Below, piece after piece: positions 1 through 8,818 of a DNA stretch of 64,000 nucleotides. Positions within the stretch are counted from its first letter, which is position 1. Each line of letters starts with the position of its first letter. The DNA lies in NCBI RefSeq assembly GCF_003217355.1, contig NZ_QJTK01000004.1, forward strand, positions 62,001 to 126,000, given 5' to 3'. Below the pieces are notes generated by a model. It was not told the origin of the DNA, ran no database searches, and saw only the letters and a list, made by a program, of their open reading frames with translations. A program made the translations under genes and the position numbers. The stretch is from Rhodobacter viridis. Its GTDB lineage: Bacteria; Pseudomonadota; Alphaproteobacteria; Rhodobacterales; Rhodobacteraceae.

Positions 1-1464
1 GATCGTCTTGATCGGCCCGGCGGGCGTGGATCCTCGATCACCAAGGGCGGGCATCGATTCGATCTCGGGCCGACCATCGTCACGGTGCCGGACCGTCTGC
101 GCGAGCTTTGGGCCGATTGCGGGCGTGATTTCGACAAGGACGTGACGCTTGCTCCGATGGAGCCCTTCTACACCATCGATTTCCCCGATGGCGAAAAATA
201 CACCGCTTACGGCGATGACGAGAAGGTCAAGGCCGAGGTGGCGCGCATCAGCCCCGGCGATGTCGAAGGGTTCCGCCATTTCATGTGGGACGCCAAGGCC
301 CGCTATGAATTCGGCTATGAGAATCTCGGCCGCAAGCCGATGCACAAGCTGTGGGACCTGATCAAGGTTCTGCCGACCTTTGGCTGGCTGCGCGCCGACC
401 GCTCGGTCTATGGCCATGCCAAGAAGATGGTGAAGGACGAGCATCTGCGCTTCGCGCTGTCGTTCCACCCGCTCTTCATCGGCGGCGACCCCTTCCATGT
501 GACGTCGATGTATATCCTCGTCAGCCAGCTCGAGAAGAAATTCGGCGTCCATTATGCGATGGGCGGGATTCAGGCGATCGCCGATGCGATGGCGAATGTC
601 ATCCGCGATCAGGGCGGCGAAGTGCGGCTGAACACCGAGGTCGACGAGATCCTGGTGTCGCGCGATGGCAAGGCCACGGGCATCCGTCTGATGGATGGCA
701 CCGAGCTTCCGGCGGCCGTGGTCGTGTCGAACGCCGATGCGGGCCACACCTACAAGCGCCTGCTGCGCAACCGCGACCGCTGGCGCTGGACCGACGACAA
801 GCTCGACAAGAAGCGCTGGTCGATGGGGCTTTTCGTCTGGTATTTCGGCACCAAGGGCACGGCCAAGATGTGGAAGGATGTGGGTCACCACACCGTCGTC
901 GTCGGGCCGCGCTACAAGGACCACGTTGCCGACATCTTCATCAAGGGCGAGCTGGCCGAGGACATGAGCCTTTATGTCCACCGTCCGTCGGTCACCGATC
1001 CGACCGCCGCGCCGAAGGGCGACGACACCTTCTACGTGCTGTCGCCGGTGCCGAACCTCGGCTTCGACAATGGCGTGGATTGGTCGGTCGAGGCCGAGAA
1101 ATACAAGGCCAAGGTGCTGAAGGTGATCGAGGAGCGGTTGCTGCCGGGCGTCACCGAGAAGATCACCGAAGAAGTGGTGTTCACCCCGGAGACCTTCCGC
1201 GACCGCTATCTGTCGCCGCTCGGTGCCGGGTTCTCGCTTGAGCCGCGGATCTTCCAGTCGGCCTGGTTCCGCCCGCACAACATCTCGGAAGAGGTCGATG
1301 GCCTTTATCTCGTCGGCGCGGGCACCCATCCGGGCGCCGGTGTGCCTTCGGTGATCGGCTCGGGCGAGCTTGTCGCGCAGATGATCCCGGATGCGCCGAA
1401 GCCCGAACCCACCGCGGCGGTTGCGCCCAAGGCCCGGTCGCCCCGGGCCAAGGCGGCGAAATGA
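1..1464 (+). CDS. crtI: Phytoene desaturase CrtI (5' end outside window)
   Basis: FAD-dependent desaturase that converts phytoene to neurosporene in three steps in purple bacteria. The frame is open from base 1, so about 37 N-terminal residues, including the GxGxxG dinucleotide fold, lie upstream of the window; 487 residues remain. The visible part has the post-Rossmann PGGRGSS loop at the very start and the C-terminal FAD motif VGAGTHPGAGVPSV near residue 440 of the visible part. The sequence matches the R. capsulatus CrtI I remember with few substitutions. The stop codon overlaps the crtB start by 4 bp (ATGA), so the two are translationally coupled. The tail is rich in Pro, Ala and Lys, as in the known protein. 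Confidence 0.97.
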   Translation, partial: DRLDRPGGRGSSITKGGHRFDLGPTIVTVPDRLRELWADCGRDFDKDVTLAPMEPFYTIDFPDGEKYTAYGDDEKVKAEVARISPGDVEGFRHFMWDAKARYEFGYENLGRKPMHKLWDLIKVLPTFGWLRADRSVYGHAKKMVKDEHLRFALSFHPLFIGGDPFHVTSMYILVSQLEKKFGVHYAMGGIQAIADAMANVIRDQGGEVRLNTEVDEILVSRDGKATGIRLMDGTELPAAVVVSNADAGHTYKRLLRNRDRWRWTDDKLDKKRWSMGLFVWYFGTKGTAKMWKDVGHHTVVVGPRYKDHVADIFIKGELAEDMSLYVHRPSVTDPTAAPKGDDTFYVLSPVPNLGFDNGVDWSVEAEKYKAKVLKVIEERLLPGVTEKITEEVVFTPETFRDRYLSPLGAGFSLEPRIFQSAWFRPHNISEEVDGLYLVGAGTHPGAGVPSVIGSGELVAQMIPDAPKPEPTAAVAPKARSPRAKAAK

Positions 1465-2489
1465 TCGCCGAAGCGGATATGGAGGTCTGCCGGGAGCTGA
1501 TCCGCACCGGCAGTTACTCCCTCCATGCGGCGTCCAAAGTTCTGCCGGCGCGGGTGAGAGACCCCGCGCTGGCGCTTTACGCCTTTTGCCGCGTCGCCGA
1601 TGACGAAGTCGACGAAGTCGGCGCGCCGCGCGACAAGGCTGCGGCGGTTCTGAAACTTGGCGACCGGCTGGAGGATATCTATGCCGGTCGTCCGCGCAAT
1701 GCGCCCTCGGATCGCGCCTTCGCAGCGGTGGTCGAGGAATTCGAGATGCCGCGCGAATTGCCCGAGGCGCTGCTCGAGGGCTTCGCCTGGGATGCCGAGG
1801 GGCGGTGGTATCACACGCTGTCCGACGTGCAGGCCTATTCGGCGCGGGTCGCGGCGGCCGTGGGCGCGATGATGTGCGTGCTGATGCGGGTGCGCAACCC
1901 CGATGCGCTGGCGCGAGCCTGCGATCTGGGCCTTGCGATGCAGATGTCGAACATCGCCCGCGACGTGGGCGAGGATGCCCGTGCGGGCCGTCTCTTCCTG
2001 CCTACCGACTGGATGGTCGAAGAGGGGGTCGATCCGCAGGAATTCCTGCGTGATCCGCAGCCGACCAAGGGCATTCGCCGGGTGACCGAGCGTCTGTTGA
2101 ACCGGGCTGACCGGCTTTACTGGCGCGCGGCGACGGGGGTGCGGCTTCTGCCCTTCGATTGCCGTCCGGGGATTCTGGCCGCGGGCAAGATCTATGCCGC
2201 GATCGGCACCGAGGTCGCCAAGGCGAAATTCGACAACATCACCCAGCGCGCGCACACGACCAAGGGCCGCAAGCTGTGGCTGGTGGCGAATTCCGCGATG
2301 TCGGCGACGGCGGCGTCGCTGCTGCCGCTCTCGCCGCGGGTGCATGCACGTCCCGAACCCGAAGTGGCGCATCTGGTCGATGCCGCCGCGCATCGCAACC
2401 TGCATCCGGAACGCTCGGAGGTGCTGATCTCGGCGCTGATGGCGCTGAAGGCGCGGGACAGGGGGCTGGTGGTCGATCGCGCCTCGTAA
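1461..2489 (+). CDS. crtB: Phytoene synthase CrtB
   Basis: Condenses two geranylgeranyl diphosphates to phytoene, the first committed carotenoid step and the direct source of the CrtI substrate. It has 342 residues, close to the R. capsulatus protein (about 339). The squalene/phytoene synthase signatures are visible: the first Asp-rich segment ALYAFCRVADDEVDE near residue 43 and the second, MSNIARDVGEDARAGR, near residue 160. The start is the ATG overlapping the crtI stop. It is followed by a GC-rich hairpin and then tspO. Confidence 0.97.
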   Translation: MIAEADMEVCRELIRTGSYSLHAASKVLPARVRDPALALYAFCRVADDEVDEVGAPRDKAAAVLKLGDRLEDIYAGRPRNAPSDRAFAAVVEEFEMPRELPEALLEGFAWDAEGRWYHTLSDVQAYSARVAAAVGAMMCVLMRVRNPDALARACDLGLAMQMSNIARDVGEDARAGRLFLPTDWMVEEGVDPQEFLRDPQPTKGIRRVTERLLNRADRLYWRAATGVRLLPFDCRPGILAAGKIYAAIGTEVAKAKFDNITQRAHTTKGRKLWLVANSAMSATAASLLPLSPRVHARPEPEVAHLVDAAAHRNLHPERSEVLISALMALKARDRGLVVDRAS

Positions 2490-2540
2490 GGGGGTGTCCT
2501 GACGGGTTTCGTGAACGCCCGCGACGGAAAGTCACTGGAT

Positions 2541-2575
2541 AAACACGCGCCCCGGGTTCACAACGGGGCGTGTTT
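2541..2575 (+). terminator. Hairpin between crtB and tspO
   Basis: Left arm 2541-2554 (aaacacgcgccccg) pairs with right arm 2564-2575 (cggggcgtgttt) with one bulged base, followed by a short T-rich stretch. It sits just upstream of the tspO ribosome site (gggagacc), so it may attenuate or stabilise the crtIB message rather than end it completely. Confidence 0.6.
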
Positions 2576-2592
2576 CATTTGGGAGACCCGAG

Positions 2593-3075
2593 ATGAGCCT
2601 GACCTTGTTTGCCGTCTATTTCGTTGCCTGCGCCTGCGCCGGGGCCACCGGGGCAATCTTCCGCCCGGGGGCCTGGTATGAAGGCTTGAAGAAACCGAGC
2701 TGGATCCCGCCGAACTGGCTGTTTCCCGTCGCCTGGTCCACGCTTTACATCCTGATGTCGATCTCGGCCGCGCGGATTTCGGGCTTTGCCGCGGAAAACG
2801 AACTGGCCGTGCTGGGGCTTGGGCTTTGGGCGATACAGATCGCCGTCAACACGCTCTGGACGCCGATCTTCTTCGGCCTGCACCGGCTGGCCGGGGGCAT
2901 GCTGGTGCTGGTGCTGCTGTGGCTGAGCGTCTTTGCCACCTGCGTCGTGTTCTGGAGCGTCGATTGGGTTTCGGGGCTGATGTTCGTGCCCTATGTGGCC
3001 TGGGTCACCGCCGCGGGCGCGCTGAACTTCAGCGTCTGGCGGCTCAATCCGGGGGAAAAGCCGATCGAGCTTTGA
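2593..3075 (+). CDS. tspO: Tryptophan-rich sensory protein TspO (CrtK)
   Basis: Membrane protein of the TspO/MBR (peripheral benzodiazepine receptor) family, historically called CrtK because it sits in the crt cluster. In Rhodobacter it is an oxygen-linked negative modulator of photosynthesis gene expression that binds tetrapyrroles. It has 160 residues with five hydrophobic segments and the family signature P-S-W-x-P-P-N-W-L-F-P-V-A-W-S near residues 36-50. It lies 103 bp after crtB in the same direction. A perfect terminator follows. A longer TspO-like protein is encoded at 19916-20638. Confidence 0.95.
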   Translation: MSLTLFAVYFVACACAGATGAIFRPGAWYEGLKKPSWIPPNWLFPVAWSTLYILMSISAARISGFAAENELAVLGLGLWAIQIAVNTLWTPIFFGLHRLAGGMLVLVLLWLSVFATCVVFWSVDWVSGLMFVPYVAWVTAAGALNFSVWRLNPGEKPIEL

Positions 3076-3091
3076 CCTGACTCAAGCTTGC

Positions 3092-3124
3092 AAAGGCCCG
3101 CCGGGATCACCGGCGGGCCTTTTT
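3092..3124. terminator. Bidirectional terminator between tspO and crtC
   Basis: Perfect 13-bp stem (3092-3104 with 3110-3122), 5-base loop, A-run on the left and T-run on the right. It lies between the convergent stops of tspO (3075) and crtC (3126), so it can serve both strands. Confidence 0.9.
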
Positions 3125-3125
3125 C

Positions 3126-3971
3126 TTAGTCCTTGTGTTTCCACCCGGCCCGGCGCGGCACCCGCACGGCCAGCATCGGTTTCAGGACCGGCTGGCGGAA
3201 CCGCACCAGATCGAGCGCCTCGTGCATCCCCACCGTTTCCTCGCCGTCGATCTGCGTGCGCATCAGCGCGCGGGAATAGAACGGCGCTTCCAGCAGCGAA
3301 TAGACGCCCGCCGGATGCGCGCCCGGATCGCAGCGGGTTTCGCGGCGCACGAACCACGGCGTGCGCTTCATCTTGACGAGCGGCGGCGGGGTGTCGATCT
3401 CGCACACCGACCCGTCCGGGTTGATCTGCACGGCCAGCGCCACCTTGGACCGGTCAAGCCGCGTCGCATCGTAGAAACACACCGTCCGGTCGCGCAGCGG
3501 AAACCGCCCCCAGGTCCAGAACGAGAAGTCCTCCTCCAGCGCGCGGTCGCCGAAATTGGCGTCGAAATAGCCGTGGCCGGTCCATTTGTGCCCCGGTGCC
3601 AGATCGACTTCGACATCGGCGATGGGCGCGAAGGGCCGCCAGGTGTGGCCCGCATCTGGCGTGAGCCGCACCTCGACCCCGGTCACCGCGCGCGGCGTCA
3701 GCACGACGCGACCCTTCAGCTTGCCCAGCTTCGGCAGCGCGCCCCATTCGTCAACGTCGATCACCAGTTCCTTGCCGGTCCAGGTCAGCTTCGACGGCCC
3801 GACCTGAAAGCTGTCGCGCGATTGCCGCAGGGCAGACCGGCCGCGGTCGGTCATCGTGAAGCGCCCGTCGGTGCCGGTCGTCACCATGTTGATGCAGCAG
3901 TGGTTTTGCGGCTCGCGCCGCCCCGACCAGCGATACCACGGGCTGAAGACCGAGCCGATGAAGGCGATCAT
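3126..3971 (-). CDS. crtC: Hydroxyneurosporene synthase / carotenoid 1,2-hydratase CrtC
   Basis: Adds water across the C-1,2 double bond of neurosporene or lycopene in the spheroidene pathway. The 281-residue form from the ATG at 3971 matches the R. capsulatus CrtC length I recall; AAGG lies about 8 nt upstream. The start is not certain. The frame is open further upstream and encodes GYAWWYCDGISDDG, which resembles the conserved N-terminal block of longer CrtC homologues, but I see no ATG, GTG or TTG there that stays in frame if the crtD frameshift is repaired. The gene lies downstream of crtD, with the crtD stop at 4037, so translational coupling is likely. Confidence 0.9.
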   Translation of the reverse strand: MIAFIGSVFSPWYRWSGRREPQNHCCINMVTTGTDGRFTMTDRGRSALRQSRDSFQVGPSKLTWTGKELVIDVDEWGALPKLGKLKGRVVLTPRAVTGVEVRLTPDAGHTWRPFAPIADVEVDLAPGHKWTGHGYFDANFGDRALEEDFSFWTWGRFPLRDRTVCFYDATRLDRSKVALAVQINPDGSVCEIDTPPPLVKMKRTPWFVRRETRCDPGAHPAGVYSLLEAPFYSRALMRTQIDGEETVGMHEALDLVRFRQPVLKPMLAVRVPRRAGWKHKD

Positions 3972-4036
3972 CGAGAAGGCCTTTTCGCCGTCGTCGGAGA
4001 TGCCGTCGCAATACCACCAGGCGTAACCGTTCGGCC

Positions 4037-5520
4037 CTACTTCGCGGCGGAAATCCGGTCCGCCAGCAAGGCCCGTGCTGCATGCGTCCCGGAAGTCAGC
4101 GCCATGGGCACCCCGGCACCCGGGTGCGTTCCCCACCCGCCAGATAGAGCCCCTTGAGCCCGGTTCGCGCCAAGGGCCGCCGGAACGTCGCCAGCGTCCC
4201 CTCCGGCGAGCCGCCGTAGATCGCCCCCAGCGAGCCCGGGAACCGCCGTGACAGCAGCGCCGGAGTTGTCAGCGCCTTGCTGTCCGGGTCCGGACTGAAG
4301 GTCAGTCCCATCGCGGCGAGCATCGGGAAGGTGCGTGCCCTGCATTGTGCCTCCTCCTGAGGAAAGGGTTGATGGCCTGCGGGGCCGTTCATGATGATCT
4401 CGAAGCGCTCGATTTCCGGCACCGGGGCGGCCATCTCGCGGTCCTGGGCACAGATGTAAAGCGTGGGTTCCTCGGGCATCTCGCCCGCGCCGATCGGGCC
4501 GAATTCCAGCTCGGGATCGGCGGTGAAGAAGACGTTGTGATGCGCGAGGTCCACCCCGATCGGCGTCGCGCCAAAGGCCCAGACCCAGGCGGAAAGGCTC
4601 GGATCGGGGCGGGCGGTTTTCTCCATCGAGGCGCGGGCGGCATCGCCCAGAAGCCCGTCGCGCAACGCCCCCGGATCGCCGTTGAAGATGCAGGCGTTGC
4701 AGGGGATCGAGGCGCCGGTCTCGATCTCGACTGCGGTCACCCGGCCTTCCTTGCGCACGATGCGCTTGGCCTTGGCGCCGTAATGGAACCGGACCCCCTT
4801 CGTCTCGGCGACGCGGGCCAGCGCGGCGGCCACGCCGTGCATCCCCTCGCGGATCGCCCAGACGCCCTGAACCTCGGCCTGCCAAATGAGCGACAGCACC
4901 GCGGGCGTCGCCCCCGGACGGCCGCCGACATAGGTGGCATAACGACCGAAAAGCTGCGCCAGCCGCGGGTCCTTGAAGGTCGCGCCGAGCAGATCGCGCA
5001 TCGTCAGGCCGGGTCGCAGCGCGGGCCAAAGCTGCGGGCGCGTCACCGTTGCCGCAGCGATTCGCAGCAGATCCGGCTTCGGCGCGGCAATGACCGAGGC
5101 ATGGAACGCCTCCCAGAGCCCGAGCGACAGCCGATCGAAGCGGCGGAATGCCGCAGCTTCCTTGTCGCCCGCAAAGGCGCGGATCGCCTCGATATTGGCC
5201 TCGGTGTCGGTGAAGAGGTCGAGCGAGGAGCCGTCGGGCCAGAAATGCCGGGCGAGTCGGGGCAGGGGGATCAGCGTCAGATGTTCGTCGGTGCGGGTGC
5301 CGCAGGCCGCGAAGAGCGCGTCCAGAACATGCCGCATCGTCAAGACCGTGGGCCCCGTATCCGCAGGCCCGCCGGGGGTCGGAACCGCCCGCGCCTTGCC
5401 CCCGGGCGCATCGCCCGCCTCAACAACCGTTACCCGCAGGCCCGCCGCCGCCGCACCGATGGCCGCCGCAAGGCCGCCCATTCCGGCGCCGATCACCACG
5501 ACGTCCGTTTCACTCCGCAT
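4037..5520 (-). pseudogene. crtD: Methoxyneurosporene (hydroxyneurosporene) desaturase CrtD, frameshifted near the 3' end
   Basis: CrtI-family FAD desaturase that introduces the C-3,4 double bond. The N-terminus shows the FAD fold VVVIGAGMGGLAAA and the PGGKA loop. From the ATG at 5520 the frame runs to GLYLAGG and then reads ERTRVPGCPWR and stops at 4096. The conserved C-terminal FAD motif GTHPGAGVPMALTSGTHAAR continues in another frame to a stop at 4037. The run of C at 4131-4134 (G on the coding strand) is one base short; restoring it gives a 494-residue protein, the length I recall for intact R. capsulatus CrtD. Either the allele is broken or this is a homopolymer sequencing error. A real loss should cause accumulation of neurosporene-type carotenoids (green cells). 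Confidence 0.9.
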
Positions 5521-5587
5521 CGCTCGCTCCCGCACGCACCGCCATCCGCACCCCCTCGGGAGTGCAATTTTGTCCCATATTCTTGGG

Positions 5588-5605
5588 TGTACGTTTCAGT
5601 TTACA
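5588..5605. promoter_or_regulatory. CrtJ/PpsR-type operator between crtD and crtE
   Basis: TGTACGTTTCAGTTTACA fits the TGT-N12-ACA consensus of the aerobic repressor CrtJ (PpsR). It lies in the 136-bp gap between the divergent crtD and crtE starts, 52 bp upstream of crtE, and so could repress both directions under oxygen. I found only this one perfect copy in the gap. Confidence 0.8.
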
Positions 5606-5656
5606 CAGGTAGGTGCGAATGCCAATGTGCGTCGTGACGCAGCGGAGGGCTCTGTC

Positions 5657-6526
5657 ATGTCTCTGGATAAACGTATCGAGTCGGCGCTGCTTAAGGCGCT
5701 GTCGCCCGAAGCTTTGGGCGAATGTCCGCCTCTGCTTGCCACCGCGCTGCCCTATGGCGTGTTCCCCGGTGGGGCGCGGATCCGGCCGACGATCCTTGTA
5801 TCGGTCGCGCTCGCCTGTGGCGACGATTGCCCGGCCATCACCGATGCCGCGGCCGTGGCGCTCGAGCTGATGCATTGCGCGAGCCTCGTGCATGATGATC
5901 TGCCCGCCTTCGACAATGCCGACATCCGGCGCGGCAAACCGAGCCTGCACAAGGCCTATAACGAGCCGCTGGCGGTTCTGGCGGGCGACAGCCTGCTGAT
6001 CCGCGGCTTCGAGGTTCTGGCCGATGTGGGGCACGTCAACTCCGACCGCGCGCTGAAACTGATTTCGAAGCTCGGTCAGCTTTCGGGCGCCCGTGGCGGC
6101 ATCTGCGCCGGGCAGGCCTGGGAAAGCGAAACCAAGGTCGATCTGGCCGCCTATCATCAGGCGAAGACCGGGGCGCTGTTCATTGCCGCGACCCAGATGG
6201 GCGCGATTGCGGCGGGCTACGAGGCCGAGCCGTGGTTCGATCTGGGGATGCGGATCGGCTCCGCCTTCCAGATCGCCGATGACCTGAAGGATGCGCTGAT
6301 GTCGGCCGAGGCGATGGGCAAGCCCGCCGGGCAGGACATCGCGAACGAGCGTCCGAATGCGGTGAAGACCATGGGCATCGAGGGGGCGCGCAAGCATCTG
6401 CAGGACGTTCTGGCCGGGGCGATCGCCTCGATCCCGTCTTGCCCCGGTGAGGCGAAGCTGGCCCAGATGGTGCAGCTTTACGCCCACAAGATCATGGACA
6501 TCCCGGCCAGCGCCGAGAGGGGCTGA
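5657..6526 (+). CDS. crtE: Geranylgeranyl diphosphate synthase CrtE
   Basis: Polyprenyl diphosphate synthase that makes C20-PP for phytoene synthesis and for the bacteriochlorophyll tail. It has 289 residues, the R. capsulatus length. The first Asp-rich motif is at residues 80-89 ([10 protein letters not shown]) and the second at 208-212 (DDLKD). The ATG at 5657 is preceded by GGAGGG at a 7-nt distance. crtF follows after 2 bp. The promoter region carries a CrtJ-type palindrome. Confidence 0.97.
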   Translation: MSLDKRIESALLKALSPEALGECPPLLATALPYGVFPGGARIRPTILVSVALACGDDCPAITDAAAVALELMHCASLVHDDLPAFDNADIRRGKPSLHKAYNEPLAVLAGDSLLIRGFEVLADVGHVNSDRALKLISKLGQLSGARGGICAGQAWESETKVDLAAYHQAKTGALFIAATQMGAIAAGYEAEPWFDLGMRIGSAFQIADDLKDALMSAEAMGKPAGQDIANERPNAVKTMGIEGARKHLQDVLAGAIASIPSCPGEAKLAQMVQLYAHKIMDIPASAERG

Positions 6527-6528
6527 TC

Positions 6529-7710
6529 GTGCCGAAGGACGACCAAGAGGGCGCGATGACCGATCAGACTTCCGCGCCGAGCCTGATGGGCAAACAGCCG
6601 CAAGTTCCCGGGCAGCCCGGGCCGGTGCCGGTGCAGCCGGGGCGGGTGAATTTCTTCACCCGTATCGCGCTGTCGCCGCGGTTGCACGAAATCTTCGAAC
6701 GCATGCCGCTGATGCGCCGCGTCACCCGCCGCGAGGGCGAGGCACTGTTCGACGTCGTCTCGGGCTTCGTGCAAAGCCAGGTTCTGCTGGCCGTTGTCGA
6801 ATTCCGGGTGCTGCACATTCTGGCCGGGGCGTCGTGGCCCTTGCCCGCGCTGGCCGAGCGTACCGGCCTGCCCGAGACCCGGCTGGCCGTGCTGATGCAG
6901 GCGGCGGCCGCGCTCAAGCTGGTGAAGTTCCGCCGCGGCCTGTGGCAGCTGGCGCCGCGCGGCGCGGCCTTCATCACCGTGCCGGGGCTCGAGGCGATGG
7001 TGCGCCATCACCCGGTCCTTTACCGCGATCTGGCCGATCCGGTGGCCTTCCTGAAGGGCGACACCGAACCGGAGCTGGCGGGCTTCTGGCCCTATGTCTT
7101 CGGGCCGCTGGCGCAGGAAGATGCGGGTCTGGCCGAGCGCTATTCGCAGCTGATGGCCGACAGCCAGCGCGTCGTCGCCGATGACACCTTGCGCATGGTC
7201 GATCTGCGCAACGCCAAACGGGTGATGGATGTGGGCGGCGGCACCGGGGCGTTCCTGCGCTCGGTCGCCAAGCAATATCCGGAGCTGCCGCTGACGCTGT
7301 TTGACCTGCCGCATGTGCTGGCCGTGGCGGAGCGCTTCAGCCCGAAGCTTGACTTCGCGCCGGGCAGTTTCCGCGACGATCCGATCCCGACGGGCGCCGA
7401 TGTCATCACTTTGGTGCGCGTGCTGTATGACCATCCTGACAGCGTGGTCGAGCCGCTTCTGGCCAAGGTTCATGCCGCGCTGCCGCCGGGCGGGCGTCTG
7501 ATCATCTCGGAAGCGATGGCGGGGGGCGCAAAGCCCGATCGTGCCTGCGATGTCTACTTCGCCTTCTACACGATGGCGATGAGCTCGGGGCGCACGCGCT
7601 CGCCCGAGGAAATCAAGCAAATGCTTGAAAAGGCTGGGTTCTCGAAGGTTTCCAAACCGCGTGCCCTGCGCCCCTTCATCACCTCGGTGATCGAAGCCGA
7701 ACGCGGCTGA
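6529..7710 (+). CDS. crtF: Hydroxyneurosporene O-methyltransferase CrtF
   Basis: SAM-dependent methyltransferase that methylates the tertiary hydroxyl made by CrtC, giving the methoxy end group of spheroidene. It has 393 residues from a GTG at 6529, 2 bp after the crtE stop, the length I recall for the R. capsulatus protein. An N-terminal dimerisation/winged-helix part is followed by a class I methyltransferase fold with the SAM loop [11 protein letters not shown] near residue 230. The GTG start with an internal ATG (MTDQT, ten residues later) leaves some doubt about the first residues. Cotranscribed with crtE and reading toward bchC. Confidence 0.96.
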   Translation: MPKDDQEGAMTDQTSAPSLMGKQPQVPGQPGPVPVQPGRVNFFTRIALSPRLHEIFERMPLMRRVTRREGEALFDVVSGFVQSQVLLAVVEFRVLHILAGASWPLPALAERTGLPETRLAVLMQAAAALKLVKFRRGLWQLAPRGAAFITVPGLEAMVRHHPVLYRDLADPVAFLKGDTEPELAGFWPYVFGPLAQEDAGLAERYSQLMADSQRVVADDTLRMVDLRNAKRVMDVGGGTGAFLRSVAKQYPELPLTLFDLPHVLAVAERFSPKLDFAPGSFRDDPIPTGADVITLVRVLYDHPDSVVEPLLAKVHAALPPGGRLIISEAMAGGAKPDRACDVYFAFYTMAMSSGRTRSPEEIKQMLEKAGFSKVSKPRALRPFITSVIEAERG

Positions 7711-7778
7711 CACGGCTGCGTTCGGACTTCGCCCCGCGCTCGAGGGGCAGAAAGTCGCACATCCGATTGGCGCAAAAG

Positions 7779-7796
7779 TGTCTAATCAAATTGACA
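7779..7796. promoter_or_regulatory. bchC: CrtJ/PpsR operator 1 in the bchC promoter
   Basis: TGTCTAATCAAATTGACA is a TGT-N12-ACA palindrome. Its right arm overlaps TTGACA at 7791-7796, a perfect -35 hexamer, so binding would block RNA polymerase directly. Confidence 0.88.
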
Positions 7797-7819
7797 GTCG
7801 GGCGTGTAAGTTCAATGAT
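7791..7819 (+). promoter_or_regulatory. bchC: Sigma-70-type bchC promoter
   Basis: A -35 TTGACA at 7791-7796 is followed, at 17 bp, by AATGAT at 7814-7819 as the most likely -10. Both hexamers are embedded in the two CrtJ-type palindromes, the arrangement known for the oxygen-repressed bchC promoter of R. capsulatus. The -10 assignment is an inference from spacing. Confidence 0.7.
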
Positions 7820-7822
7820 ACA
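7805..7822. promoter_or_regulatory. bchC: CrtJ/PpsR operator 2 in the bchC promoter
   Basis: TGTAAGTTCAATGATACA is a second TGT-N12-ACA palindrome, 8 bp after the first (26 bp centre to centre). The paired layout is expected for cooperative CrtJ binding over the -35 and -10 regions. Confidence 0.9.
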
Positions 7823-7873
7823 CACAGGCGTGATCAGCCCGACTCTCCGGCTCGATCATACCGGGAGCACGTA

Positions 7874-8818
7874 ATGGAAACGCAAGTCGTCATAATGTCC
7901 GGGCCGAAGGCCATCTCGACGGGCACCGCCGGTCTGACCGACCCCGGACCGGGGGATCTCGTTGTAGACATCGCCTACTCTGGCATTTCGACTGGCACCG
8001 AGAAATTGTTCTGGCTCGGCACCATGCCACCCTTCCCGGGCATGGGATACCCGCTTGTTCCTGGCTATGAAAGTTTCGGCGAGGTCGTTCAAGCCGCCCC
8101 CGACACCGGCTTCCGACCGGGCGATCACGTCTTCGTACCCGGCGCAAACTGCTTTACCGGCGGCGTGCGCGGGTTGTTCGGTGGGGCCTCCAAACGTCTT
8201 GTCACGGCCGCGTCGCGGGTCTGCCGCCTCGATGCCGCGATCGGACCCGAGGGGGCCCTGCTGGCACTCGCCGCGACCGCGCGTCATGCGCTTGCGGGCT
8301 TCGACAATGCTCTTCCCGATCTGATCGTGGGTCACGGCACGCTGGGCCGTCTGCTCGCGCGTCTGACCCTCGCTGCCGGTGGCAAGCCGCCGATGGTGTG
8401 GGAAACCAATCCTGCGCGTCGCTCGGGCGCGGTGGGCTACGAGGTTCTGGACCCCGAAGCCGACCCCCGTCGCGACTACAAGGCCATCTATGACGCCTCG
8501 GGCGCGCCCGGTCTGATCGACCAGCTCGTCGGGCGTCTGGGCAAGGGCGGCGAACTGGTGCTGTGCGGGTTCTATACCGTGCCGGTCAGCTTCGCCTTCG
8601 TCCCTGCCTTCATGAAGGAAATGCGCCTGCGCATCGCCGCCGAATGGCAGCCGGCCGACCTGTCGGCCACGCGCGCGCTGATCGAAAGCGGGGCGCTCTC
8701 GCTCGACGGTCTCATCACGCATCGTCGCCCCGCGGCGGAAGCGGCCGAGGCCTATCAGACCGCTTTCGAAAATCCTGACTGCCTGAAGATGATCCTTGAC
8801 TGGAAAGATGCAAAATAA
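7874..8818 (+). CDS. bchC: 3-hydroxyethyl bacteriochlorophyllide a dehydrogenase BchC
   Basis: Oxidises the 3-hydroxyethyl side chain to the 3-acetyl group of bacteriochlorophyllide a. It is a medium-chain dehydrogenase of 314 residues: an N-terminal GroES-like half with the [12 protein letters not shown] segment near residue 59 and a Rossmann half with [15 protein letters not shown] near residue 151. The ATG at 7874 was chosen over upstream in-frame codons because those lie inside the operators; GGGAG precedes it. The stop TAA overlaps the bchX ATG by one base, and the operon continues through bchZ into puf. Confidence 0.96.
   Translation: METQVVIMSGPKAISTGTAGLTDPGPGDLVVDIAYSGISTGTEKLFWLGTMPPFPGMGYPLVPGYESFGEVVQAAPDTGFRPGDHVFVPGANCFTGGVRGLFGGASKRLVTAASRVCRLDAAIGPEGALLALAATARHALAGFDNALPDLIVGHGTLGRLLARLTLAAGGKPPMVWETNPARRSGAVGYEVLDPEADPRRDYKAIYDASGAPGLIDQLVGRLGKGGELVLCGFYTVPVSFAFVPAFMKEMRLRIAAEWQPADLSATRALIESGALSLDGLITHRRPAAEAAEAYQTAFENPDCLKMILDWKDAK

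Noticed and set aside
3972-4136. Longer crtC start at a GTG at 4136
   Set aside because: This GTG is in the crtC frame only because of the crtD deletion; repairing crtD removes it. The ATG at 3971 was used, though the upstream GYAWWY block keeps the question open.
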